Source: JAGOEF01 sp029564465 (lineage in GTDB: Bacteria; Bacteroidota; Bacteroidia; Bacteroidales; ML635J-15). Taken from it: a DNA stretch of 64,000 nt. The stretch's first letter is position 1, and every line of letters begins with the position of its first letter. Of the stretch, positions 1 to 8,799 are shown piece by piece. The notes under the pieces are model-generated. The model was not told the DNA's origin and ran no database searches. It saw only the letters and a program-made list of their open reading frames with translations. A program made the translations under genes and the position numbers. The stretch covers positions 1 to 64,000 of the forward strand of contig JAKQPY010000062.1 of NCBI GenBank assembly GCA_029564465.1, in the 5' to 3' direction.

Positions 1-101
1 ACTATAAAGGAAAGTGCCAGATTAAAAAAGGGGAGTTACGCAGGCTGAAGCCCATGAAAGATTCGCTTGCCGACAAAGGCTTAAGTGTAACGATAGAATA
101 A
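1..101 (+). CDS. 3' end of an unidentified gene (5' truncated by the window)
   Basis: A reading frame open from the window edge (first whole codon at base 3) runs 32 codons to a TAA at 99-101. The translated tail is basic in its middle (KKGELRRLKPMKDSL) and ends in VTIE. A hairpin with a T-run follows directly, as expected at the end of a real gene. Too little is visible to assign a family. Confidence 0.45.
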   Translation, partial: YKGKCQIKKGELRRLKPMKDSLADKGLSVTIE

Positions 102-129
102 AAAGCAACGGGGAAAACCCGCTGTTTTT
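101..129 (+). terminator. Probable intrinsic terminator of the truncated first gene
   Basis: An A-rich left arm with GCAACGGG pairs, with one A/C mismatch, to CCCGCTGT followed by a run of five T. The loop is GAAAA. It begins inside or just after the stop codon of the upstream partial gene, a normal place for a terminator. Confidence 0.5.
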
Positions 130-336
130 GTTTATGGCGGAAATTTATCAACATTCGGAATAGAAGTCCGGGCAAAACGTAGCATTAATAAGGCGGGATT
201 GCATAGCATTGAATTTATAATTGATGATTTTAAAGAATCTGTAAAGGCTGGTTATTTCAAACTCATCATCATTCTACAGCTTTTTGAAATACATTGAAAA
301 ATGTATTATTTTTACTATCAGCTCAAGTAATCACTT
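130..336. other. Intergenic region with no supported gene
   Basis: This stretch separates the truncated first gene from the WD40-caspase gene. The + strand frame from 97 to 297 has no stop for 66 codons but also no ATG, and its first part coincides with the terminator hairpin, so I do not call a gene. A promoter candidate lies at the right end (283-314). Nothing else recognisable is visible. Confidence 0.4.
283..314 (+). promoter_or_regulatory. Candidate promoter for the WD40-caspase gene
   Basis: TTTG at 283-286, a 20-base spacer, then TATTTTTA at 307-314, one base off the Bacteroidota -7 consensus TAnnTTTG. The predicted start of transcription near 320 leaves a leader of about 30 bases before the ATG at 352. 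Confidence 0.35.
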
Positions 337-351
337 ATGTTAGTTTGCACG

Positions 352-3300
352 ATGAAAAAAGTCAATGGATTTATTGCTCTGGTGCTTTGTTGCTTTTTAG
401 CACAATCTCAAGAGGCTGACCTGATTTTACCTGAAGGACATCTCGAAAAAATTAGTCAGATAGCTTATAGTCCCGACGGATATTACCTCGTCAGTGCCTC
501 AGATGACAACACACTCAAAGTATGGGATGTGAAAACCGGCCGGTTGTTGCACGATCTTACCGGGCATACCGACGATATTTTGCAATTTGTTTTTGTTGAT
601 AACGGAAACAAACTCAGGTCATTATCGCGTGATAAAACGGTAAGAACATGGAATATCAAAACCGGCAAAGAAGAATTTAATTGCAGTGGAAACCAAGTTG
701 TAAATACCCGTGCTTTTTTAAACGAAAAAGGAACTCTGGTGGCCACAACCAACATGAACGATGGGATAGCCCGTATATGGGACATTTCGGGGAAAGAATG
801 GACCTTGAAGCATGAATTATCACTCGATGCTGAAAGTCCGCTGTATTTGGTTGCTTTCAGCAACGACGGAAAATATATTTGCACAAACTACGCAGACGGC
901 AAGGCGGCTGTATGGAATCTTGACAAAGGACAAAAACAATTTGTTACAAAAAACAAGGGAGTAATTTATACTGCTTCATTTAGCAATGACTCCCAAAAGC
1001 TGTTAACCATGGTATCTGACACACTATGCGTTTGGAATGTCGAAAATGGGAAACTAGTATTTGAATCGGTAAAAAACAATGGGTACTTCAGCTGTGCAAC
1101 CTTCAGCACTAACGATTCAATAATTGTTGCGGGTAACACACGGGGCGAATTAAAGATATATGATGCCAACAGCAGAAAAGTATTACAAAAAATAGCCGCA
1201 CATAAAAACGAAATTTCCGATATAGTGGTAAGTTCCGACAATCGATTTGTTTATTCAGTTGACTACGATGGTATTGTGGTAAAATCAGAGTTATTAAGCG
1301 GAAAACCAATCTGTGAATTTTCGACCTTATATGGAAGCAATAGTACCATGAGATTTGGCCTACGTCTGGCTTTAAGCCCCAACGAAAAAACACTGGCTGT
1401 TACCAATTTTGCCGGAACAATCGAAATATGGAATATTGCAGATAAGCGAATTTTGCATGAATTAAAGGGACTAACCTGCAAGATAAAGCAGCCTGTATTT
1501 AGTCCTGATGGCAGTGTTGTTGCAGTAATCTGTTCCGATTACACCGTTGCAGTCTGGGACTTCAGAAATGCCAGTTTGAAGTGTACTCTCAAAGGCCATC
1601 GAAGTCCAGTGAAAAGCCTGAATTTTACTTCGGACGGAACAAAGATTATTACAAGTTCCGAAGACGGTTTTGTTAAAGTTTGGAATGCAACAACCGGATT
1701 ACCGATGTATAGCATCGAAGATTTGTATTCGTGGGTCGATGGAATTATGGTAAGCCCCAACAGCAAATACATGCTTATTGTTCCCCGTTTTAAAAACCCC
1801 CGCTTTTATGACATCAATTCTGGGAAATTGCTTTTTGAATGTCTGAATGAAACTTCAAATTTCAGGGATGCTTTCTTCTCGGAAAAAGATAGTTTACTGA
1901 ATGTTATTTATCGTGAAAACGACCAAATAAAACTATTGAAAATTGATATTACCCAACGCCTTACAATTGATGATATGTTGGTGGGCGAAATAGGAAACCA
2001 TGAATTTACTCAGCAAAAATCCATTTATTTACTCCCCGATAACAGCGGGTTATTGTATTTGGATGAGATGGAATTGCATTATCAAAGTTTTACCCATCAG
2101 GACAAACACAGTGTTTTCGATTCCCATCCCATTGAGATGAGTAAAGAACCCTTCACCAGCGACGGAAAACTGATTGTGTTCGACACCTACGCGGGTACCG
2201 ACGAATTGCATGCTCGGGTTTTTGATATTGCAACCGGTAGTCCTGTGTATGATTTAACCGGATATACTTTCAACCCCAATGGTGGCATCGAACAGCCTTT
2301 CAGCAACGATGGCAGGTGGGTGCTTACTATGGATGACACAGGTTTCGTCAGGGTTTGGAATGCATCAGACGGTAAACTGAAAACCGAAATATCCTGTGGC
2401 GATGAAAACAATATGCTGGTATTTGCGCGATTTATGCCAGATAACAAAACCATCATGGCCGGTAGTTTTAAAGTAAACGAAATGCAATATATTTATCAAT
2501 ACAATCCTGTTGGAATGTATGATATTGAAACCGGAACCCTTATTGGGACAATTCCTTTTGAGCATGGTTTTCCGTCAGCAATCTGTGATAGTGAAAATCT
2601 GGCTGCTTATTGCTACAATTCACAATTGGTGTTGTATGATATCCGATTGCTTCAAGAAAAAGCCATATATATTACCCTCGATAACAACGAGTATATGGTT
2701 ATTACCCCAGAAAAATATTATAAATGCTCAAAAAATGCGGCGGGAAAAATACTTTGGCGGGTTGGCGATAAATTTTATCGTTTCGACCAGTTCGACCTGC
2801 AGTACAACCGACCCGACAAGGTGCTTGAGAAATTGGGGAGCCAAGATTCGGTTCTCATTAAACTTTATCGCGAAGCCTATCTCAAGCGACTGAAAAGAAG
2901 CGGATTTAGCGAAAATATGTTTCAACCGGGGTGGGAATGCCCCGAAGTAAAAATTATTAACTCGGACGAAATTTCTTGGCAAACCAATGAACCTGTCGTT
3001 CATCTGAATATTAAAGCCTCTGATGAGAAAAACAAGCTCGACAGGATACAGGTTAGGGTCAACGAAGTACCCCTCTATGGAAGCAAAGGCTGGAATTTAA
3101 AAGATCTGCAAAGTTCATCAACCGAGCAACAAATAGATGTCAACCTGAGCGAAGGCTATAACATTATTGAAGTCTCATGCACTAATGTGTTGGGCGTTGA
3201 ATCGTTTACCGAGAGTATAGAAATCAACTACCTGCCAGCAGTTTCGCCACAGTCAACGCTTCATCTTATTGTCATGTCGGTTTCAGAATACAACGACAGC

Positions 3301-4104
3301 CGGTTCAATCTGGTATATCCAGTTAAGGACGGCAGAGACATTGTATCGCTTTTCAACAATTGCATTCCCCGATTGGCAAACAATGTACTTGTTGACACCC
3401 TGTTTAACGCAATGGCCACCCGACGTAATTTATTGGATCTAAAGAGCAAACTTATCGCAACAAATATCGACGATATTGTAATACTCTATGTATCGGGGCA
3501 TGGATTGCTAGGCGACGACCTAAACTTTTATTTTGCAACCAGTGATATTGATTTCGGGCATCCCGATAAAAAGGGTGTTTCTTACGATGAACTCGAATGG
3601 ATGCTTGATAGTATTCCCGCACGGAAAAAACTGATATTGATTGATGCCTGCCATAGTGGGGAACTCGACAAAGAAGTGCTTGTAGAAAACAGCGATTCAA
3701 TAGTTCTTACCGATGGTACCCGTGGCGGATTAAAAACCTATTTCTTCAAAACGGCTATCATGCCGGCTCAATCTGGCAATGTATCGTTGAATTCGGCCTT
3801 CGAACTAATGAAGGAAACGTTTAACGACCTGAGTAAGGGTTCAGGTGTGGTTGTAATTTCGGCAGCAGCCGGAACCGGATTCGCCATTGAATCGGATGAA
3901 TGGAACAATGGGGTATTTACATACGCCATTATTGACGGCCTGAAAAACAACTTTGCTGACCTGAATCAGGATGCGACGATAAGTATTTCGGAATTGAAAG
4001 CATTTGTAAGCAACGAGGTAGAAAAACTCACCCAAGGCAGGCAGAAGCCTTCGGGCAGGGGAGAGACCCTGTTGTATGACTGGAAATTATTGATAAAACC
4101 GTAG
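352..4104 (+). CDS. Secreted WD40-repeat protein with C-terminal caspase-like (peptidase C14) domain
   Basis: About 1250 residues. I prefer the ATG at 352 over the in-frame ATG at 337, because it gives a clean signal peptide (MKKVNGFIALVLCCFLAQSQ). From about residue 25 to 480, and again near 620-720, there are WD40-type repeats ending in motifs such as VWDVKTG, TWNIKTG and VWNATTG. A divergent beta-rich segment follows, then an Ig-like stretch (about 890-965). The last 285 residues are a caspase fold: the catalytic His is in VSGHG (H1050) and the Cys in DACHSG (C1100), numbered from the 352 start. Both dyad residues are intact, so activity is expected. Proteins of this family cleave after basic or acidic residues, but the target here cannot be read from sequence. 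It appears to be transcribed alone, with its own promoter candidate and a terminator. A role in regulated proteolysis at the envelope is inference. Confidence 0.85.
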   Translation: MKKVNGFIALVLCCFLAQSQEADLILPEGHLEKISQIAYSPDGYYLVSASDDNTLKVWDVKTGRLLHDLTGHTDDILQFVFVDNGNKLRSLSRDKTVRTWNIKTGKEEFNCSGNQVVNTRAFLNEKGTLVATTNMNDGIARIWDISGKEWTLKHELSLDAESPLYLVAFSNDGKYICTNYADGKAAVWNLDKGQKQFVTKNKGVIYTASFSNDSQKLLTMVSDTLCVWNVENGKLVFESVKNNGYFSCATFSTNDSIIVAGNTRGELKIYDANSRKVLQKIAAHKNEISDIVVSSDNRFVYSVDYDGIVVKSELLSGKPICEFSTLYGSNSTMRFGLRLALSPNEKTLAVTNFAGTIEIWNIADKRILHELKGLTCKIKQPVFSPDGSVVAVICSDYTVAVWDFRNASLKCTLKGHRSPVKSLNFTSDGTKIITSSEDGFVKVWNATTGLPMYSIEDLYSWVDGIMVSPNSKYMLIVPRFKNPRFYDINSGKLLFECLNETSNFRDAFFSEKDSLLNVIYRENDQIKLLKIDITQRLTIDDMLVGEIGNHEFTQQKSIYLLPDNSGLLYLDEMELHYQSFTHQDKHSVFDSHPIEMSKEPFTSDGKLIVFDTYAGTDELHARVFDIATGSPVYDLTGYTFNPNGGIEQPFSNDGRWVLTMDDTGFVRVWNASDGKLKTEISCGDENNMLVFARFMPDNKTIMAGSFKVNEMQYIYQYNPVGMYDIETGTLIGTIPFEHGFPSAICDSENLAAYCYNSQLVLYDIRLLQEKAIYITLDNNEYMVITPEKYYKCSKNAAGKILWRVGDKFYRFDQFDLQYNRPDKVLEKLGSQDSVLIKLYREAYLKRLKRSGFSENMFQPGWECPEVKIINSDEISWQTNEPVVHLNIKASDEKNKLDRIQVRVNEVPLYGSKGWNLKDLQSSSTEQQIDVNLSEGYNIIEVSCTNVLGVESFTESIEINYLPAVSPQSTLHLIVMSVSEYNDSRFNLVYPVKDGRDIVSLFNNCIPRLANNVLVDTLFNAMATRRNLLDLKSKLIATNIDDIVILYVSGHGLLGDDLNFYFATSDIDFGHPDKKGVSYDELEWMLDSIPARKKLILIDACHSGELDKEVLVENSDSIVLTDGTRGGLKTYFFKTAIMPAQSGNVSLNSAFELMKETFNDLSKGSGVVVISAAAGTGFAIESDEWNNGVFTYAIIDGLKNNFADLNQDATISISELKAFVSNEVEKLTQGRQKPSGRGETLLYDWKLLIKP

Positions 4105-4123
4105 AAATCTTCATCGCAAACAA

Positions 4124-4148
4124 AAACAGCGGGCTTCAACCCGCTGTT
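4124..4148. terminator. Bidirectional terminator between the convergent caspase and rpo operons
   Basis: A perfect 8-bp stem ACAGCGGG / CCCGCTGT with a six-base loop (4126-4147). It is flanked by A5 on the left and TTT on the right, so it can act on both strands. The T-run is better for the minus-strand transcript, that is for the end of the long ribosomal-protein/rpoBC operon. Confidence 0.8.
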
Positions 4149-4155
4149 TCTATTA

Positions 4156-4479
4156 CTAGGCCTGAGCCGTTGGACCGCCAAAAGTCATCGGTATCACCGG
4201 TCCCTGATTCAAATCGCTCATTTTAATAGGGCCGTTGGCCTGTTCAAACTTTGCAATATTGTCCTTGAGTGCCAGCATCAGCCTTTTGGCATGTTCGGGG
4301 GTAAGAATTATCCTCGACTTCACCTGGGCCTTGGGCACTCCCGGCATGATTCGTACAAAATCAACAATAAACTCAGCGTTGCTGTGGGTAATCACCGCAA
4401 GGTTAGAGTAGGTTCCCTGAGCAACATCCTCTTTAAGTTCGATGCTGATCTGGTTTTGTTTTTGCATTTTATCGTCCAT
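4156..4479 (-). CDS. DUF3467 family small protein, downstream of rpoC
   Basis: 107 residues, matching the DUF3467 family by its SIELKEDVAQGTYSNLAVITHS start and its FVRIMPG and LTPEHAKRLMLAL segments. No signal peptide or membrane segment is visible, so it should be cytoplasmic. The gene starts 8 bases after the rpoC stop and is followed by the terminator, so it is very likely the last cistron of the rplL-rpoB-rpoC operon. No biochemical function is established for the family. The position suggests a role with RNA polymerase or ribosomes, which is inference. A second ATG four codons in is a possible alternative start. Confidence 0.85.
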   Translation of the reverse strand: MDDKMQKQNQISIELKEDVAQGTYSNLAVITHSNAEFIVDFVRIMPGVPKAQVKSRIILTPEHAKRLMLALKDNIAKFEQANGPIKMSDLNQGPVIPMTFGGPTAQA

Positions 4480-4487
4480 GGCTAGCC

Positions 4488-7400
4488 TTATTGGTCAATG
4501 TGTTCATATTTCTCGGTCATATACACCATCTCTTCCTTATTGCCTACCAGATATTCCTGATATTCGCGCAGACCGGTACCGGCCGGAATAAGATGGCCCA
4601 CAATTACGTTCTCTTTCAAACCATCGAGTGGATCGATTTTTCCACTGATAGCAGCTTCATTCAGAACCTTAGTGGTTTCCTGGAACGAAGCAGCCGACAT
4701 AAAGCTCTTGGTTTGCAGTGCTGCTCTGGTAATACCCTGCAACACCTGGCTCGATGTTGCAGGAATAGCGTCGCGTGAATCGATAAGTTTCATATCCTTA
4801 CGTTTCAGCATCGAGTTTTCGTCACGCAGCTTACGGGCCGATATAATCTGGCCTGCGTGAACCGAAGTCGAATCGCCCGGATCAACAACCACCTTCTTAT
4901 CGAAAATGGCATCGTTCACTTCGCGGAACTCCCATTTGTCAACAATCTGTTTTTCGAGGAATCGGGTATCGCCCGGATCTTCAATTTCAACTTTACGCAT
5001 CATCTGGCGAACAATCACTTCGTAATGCTTATCGTTGATTTTCACACCCTGCATACGGTACACTTCCTGTACTTCGTTCACAATATATTCCTGAACCATG
5101 GTTGGTCCTTTAATATTCAGAATATCAATCGGGGTAATGGCACCTTCCGATAGCGGTGTTCCTGCTCTAACAAAGTCGCTGTCCTGCACCAGTATCTGTT
5201 TCGATAGGGGAACCAGGTAACGTTTTTCTTCGTTTTCTTTCGAGCGGATGATAATCTCGCGGTTACCACGTTTAATCTTACCGAATTCCACCTGACCATT
5301 GATTTCGCAAACAATAGCCGGATTCGACGGATTACGTGCCTCAAACAACTCGGTAACACGGGGCAAACCACCGGTGATGTCACCTCCTTTTCCTACCACC
5401 CTCGGAATTTTCACGAGAATTTTACCGGCAACCACCTTTTCGTTATCCTGAACAATAATGTGTGCGCCAACAGGCAGGTTATAAGTCTTCAACAAATCGT
5501 TCTTGCTGCTGAGAATGCGAACCACAGGAATTTTGGTTTTATCGCGTGTTTCGATAATAACCTTTTCGCGATATCCGGTTTGTTCGTCAGCTTCTTCGCG
5601 ATACGTAATACCTTCAATCACATTTTCGAAATCAACCTTACCGGTAACTTCGGTGATAATAACCGAGTTAAACGGATCCCAACTACAAATAACAGAACCC
5701 TTATCGACAACCTGACCCGGTTTAACAAACAGTTTCGAACCATAGGGAATGTTGTTGGTAACGATAACAATGCCGGTATTTTTATCAACCAGACGCATTT
5801 CGGCCATACGACCAATAACGATATCAACTTTTTCGCCCATTTCGTCCACATACTCAACCGTACGGAGGTCGTCAATTTCGACAATACCGTCGTATTTCAC
5901 CGAGATTGTTGATTCGGTAGCAATGTTACCTGCAACCCCCCCAACGTGGAATGTACGCAGGGTAAGCTGTGTTCCAGGTTCCCCGATCGACTGGGCAGCA
6001 ATAACACCGACAGCCTCACCTCGTTGAACCATACGCCCGTTGGCCAGATTTCGTCCATAACACTTGGCGCAAACACCGCGTTTTGATTCGCAGGTAAGAA
6101 CCGACCTGATTTCTACCTCCTCGATGGGAGACAAATCAATAACAGTAGCAATATCTTCAGTAATTTCCTGTCCGGCTGCCACAATCAGTTCGCCGGTTTG
6201 AGGATGGTAAATATCATGAACCGTTGTGCGACCCAAAATACGTTCATAAAGGGTTTCAACAACTTCTTCATTCTTCTTAATCGTAGTAGCAATCAGTCCG
6301 CGAAGGGTTCCGCAGTCTTCTTCGGTAATAACTATATCCTGCGCCACGTCAACCAAACGACGGGTCAAATAACCAGCATCAGCGGTTTTCAGTGCGGTAT
6401 CGGCCAACCCTTTACGGGCACCGTGGGTCGAGATAAAGTACTCAAGAATTGACAGACCTTCCTTAAAATTGGCAAGAATCGGGTTTTCGATAATTTCGGC
6501 ACCGGTTGAAACCGATTTCTGAGGTTTACCCATAAGACCCCTCATCCCGCAAAGCTGTCGAATCTGTTCGTTAGAACCACGGGCGCCCGAGTTAAGCATC
6601 ATATACACTGAGTTGAATCCCTGATTGTCTTCCGATAATTGCTTCATCACCTCTTTGGCAAGGTTGGCATTTACGTGAGTCCACACGTCGATAACCTGAT
6701 TGTAGCGTTCGTTGTTGGTGATAAAGCCGGCTTCATAATTGGCGCGGATTTCTTCCACCTGCTTGTATCCTTCTTCGATGAGCACCTGTTTCTTGGCAGG
6801 AACGATCACATTGTCGAGGTTAAACGACAATCCGCCCTTGAAAGCCATACTGAATCCCAGGTCTTTAATATCGTCGAGGAATTTGGCCGTGGCTGCTGTT
6901 CCCGATTTCTTCAACACATTACCAATGATGGTACGCAAGGATTTTTTAGTCAGCAGTTCGTTGATATAGCCCACTTCGCGCGGCACCGTCTGATTAAACA
7001 ACACGCGACCACAGGTAGTTTCTATCAGGTGGTTAATGTAATTACCATCCTTATCGATATCATTAACTTTTACCTTAATTTTTGCATGGAGGGCCAGTTT
7101 ACCTTCGTTGTATGCAATGATAACCTCTTTGGGGCTATAGAAGGAATATCCTTCGCCCAGCGCGCCATTACGGTGTTTGGTGATATAATAGAGTCCAAGA
7201 ACCATATCCTGCGATGGAACCGTAATAGGTGCTCCGTTGGCAGGGTTCAGAATATTGTGTGAAGCCAACATCAGCAATTGTGCTTCGAGAATGGCCTCGT
7301 TGCCCAGTGGCAAATGCACGGCCATCTGGTCACCGTCGAAGTCAGCGTTGAAAGCGGTACATACAAGCGGGTGAAGCTGAATGGCCTTGCCTTCGATAAG

Positions 7401-8756
7401 TTTTGGCTGGAAAGCCTGAATACCGAGGCGGTGAAGTGTCGGGGCACGGTTAAGCATAACGGGGTGTCCTTTCAATACATTTTCGAGGATGTCCCATATA
7501 ACTGAATCGCGGCGTTCCACAATTTTCTTGGCTGATTTCACCGTTTTCACAATACCTCTTTCAATTAGTTTTCTAATAATGAAAGGTTTATAGAGTTCGG
7601 CTGCCATATCTTTGGGTAATCCGCATTCATGCATTTTCAGCTCTGGACCCACCACAATAACCGAACGTGCCGAATAGTCAACCCTTTTACCAAGTAGGTT
7701 CTGACGGAAACGTCCCTGTTTCCCTTTGAGGCTGTCGCTTAATGACTTCAGTGGTCGGTTGGCTTCAGTTTTAACGGCGTTCGATTTACGTGAGTTGTCG
7801 AATAATGAATCGACCGCTTCCTGAAGCATTCGTTTTTCGTTTCGGAGAATGACTTCGGGTGCTTTAATTTCGAGCAAGCGTTTCAGGCGGTTGTTTCTGA
7901 TGATGACCCTGCGGTAGAGGTCGTTGAGATCGGATGTAGCAAAACGTCCGCCATCAAGAGGAACCAGTGGGCGCAATTCGGGTGGAATCACGGGGATAAC
8001 CTTCATAATCATCCACTCCGGATTGTTTTTTCCATCCGATTCACGGAAAGCTTCTACCACGCTCAGTCTTTTCAGAGCTTCGTTTTTACGCTGTTGAGAA
8101 GTTTCTTTTCCGGCTTTATCGCGCAGGTCGTACGAGAGTTCATCAAGGTTAATTCTTAGCAGCAGTTCATAAAGTGCTTCAGCACCCATTTTGGCGATAA
8201 ACTTATTCGGATCTTCGTCTGGAAGCATTTGGTTTTCTTTGGGAAGGGCATCCAGAATTTCCAGGTATTCATCCTCTGACAACAAATCGAGTTCGTTTAC
8301 ACCATCGGCTTGCTTCATTCCGGACTGAATGACAATGTATCTTTCGTAATAAACCACAGCATCAAGTTTCTTCGAGGGCAAACCCAGAAGATACCCAATT
8401 TTATTGGGCAGGGTCTTAAAGTACCAAATGTGGGCAACGGGAACTTCTAGTTTAATGTGACCCATGCGTTCGCGACGCACTTTTTTCTCGGTAACTTCAA
8501 CACCGCAACGATCGCAGACAATACCTTTATACCTGATGCGTTTGTATTTTCCGCAGTGGCATTCGTAATCTTTTACCGGACCAAAGATTCGCTCACAGAA
8601 AAGACCGTCTCTTTCGGGTTTATAGGTTCGGTAATTGATGGTTTCAGGTTTTGTAACTTCACCGCTCGACCTGTCGAGGATATCTTCGGGCGAGGCCAGA
8701 CTGATGCTGATTCTCGAAAAATTTGTTTTTACTTTTGTGTCTTTTCTGAAAGCCAT
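4488..8756 (-). CDS. rpoC: DNA-directed RNA polymerase subunit beta'
   Basis: 1422 residues, full length for the Bacteroidota form. It forms the clamp and the catalytic centre of RNA polymerase. The N-terminal zinc site is visible as C66, C68, C81 and C84. The Mg-binding NADFDGDQ motif lies at about residues 470-477, with aspartates D472, D474 and D476. The second zinc site includes the CESKRGVC..C cluster near residue 889. The ATG follows the rpoB stop by 43 bases, so it is co-transcribed with rpoB. No frameshift or truncation is seen. Confidence 0.98.
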   Translation of the reverse strand: MAFRKDTKVKTNFSRISISLASPEDILDRSSGEVTKPETINYRTYKPERDGLFCERIFGPVKDYECHCGKYKRIRYKGIVCDRCGVEVTEKKVRRERMGHIKLEVPVAHIWYFKTLPNKIGYLLGLPSKKLDAVVYYERYIVIQSGMKQADGVNELDLLSEDEYLEILDALPKENQMLPDEDPNKFIAKMGAEALYELLLRINLDELSYDLRDKAGKETSQQRKNEALKRLSVVEAFRESDGKNNPEWMIMKVIPVIPPELRPLVPLDGGRFATSDLNDLYRRVIIRNNRLKRLLEIKAPEVILRNEKRMLQEAVDSLFDNSRKSNAVKTEANRPLKSLSDSLKGKQGRFRQNLLGKRVDYSARSVIVVGPELKMHECGLPKDMAAELYKPFIIRKLIERGIVKTVKSAKKIVERRDSVIWDILENVLKGHPVMLNRAPTLHRLGIQAFQPKLIEGKAIQLHPLVCTAFNADFDGDQMAVHLPLGNEAILEAQLLMLASHNILNPANGAPITVPSQDMVLGLYYITKHRNGALGEGYSFYSPKEVIIAYNEGKLALHAKIKVKVNDIDKDGNYINHLIETTCGRVLFNQTVPREVGYINELLTKKSLRTIIGNVLKKSGTAATAKFLDDIKDLGFSMAFKGGLSFNLDNVIVPAKKQVLIEEGYKQVEEIRANYEAGFITNNERYNQVIDVWTHVNANLAKEVMKQLSEDNQGFNSVYMMLNSGARGSNEQIRQLCGMRGLMGKPQKSVSTGAEIIENPILANFKEGLSILEYFISTHGARKGLADTALKTADAGYLTRRLVDVAQDIVITEEDCGTLRGLIATTIKKNEEVVETLYERILGRTTVHDIYHPQTGELIVAAGQEITEDIATVIDLSPIEEVEIRSVLTCESKRGVCAKCYGRNLANGRMVQRGEAVGVIAAQSIGEPGTQLTLRTFHVGGVAGNIATESTISVKYDGIVEIDDLRTVEYVDEMGEKVDIVIGRMAEMRLVDKNTGIVIVTNNIPYGSKLFVKPGQVVDKGSVICSWDPFNSVIITEVTGKVDFENVIEGITYREEADEQTGYREKVIIETRDKTKIPVVRILSSKNDLLKTYNLPVGAHIIVQDNEKVVAGKILVKIPRVVGKGGDITGGLPRVTELFEARNPSNPAIVCEINGQVEFGKIKRGNREIIIRSKENEEKRYLVPLSKQILVQDSDFVRAGTPLSEGAITPIDILNIKGPTMVQEYIVNEVQEVYRMQGVKINDKHYEVIVRQMMRKVEIEDPGDTRFLEKQIVDKWEFREVNDAIFDKKVVVDPGDSTSVHAGQIISARKLRDENSMLKRKDMKLIDSRDAIPATSSQVLQGITRAALQTKSFMSAASFQETTKVLNEAAISGKIDPLDGLKENVIVGHLIPAGTGLREYQEYLVGNKEEMVYMTEKYEHIDQ

Positions 8757-8799
8757 ATCAAAAAACTATATTCAATTTTTAAAACGTAAACTATCACTA

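Noticed and set aside
337..351. Upstream ATG of the WD40-caspase gene
   Set aside because: Using it adds MLVCT in front of a signal peptide that already begins cleanly at 352.
6639..7262. A 207-codon frame on the + strand opposite rpoC, and a longer one opposite rpoB (10201-11010)
   Set aside because: They are antisense to strongly conserved genes, have no family resemblance, promoter or ribosome-binding site, and arise from codon bias of the real genes.
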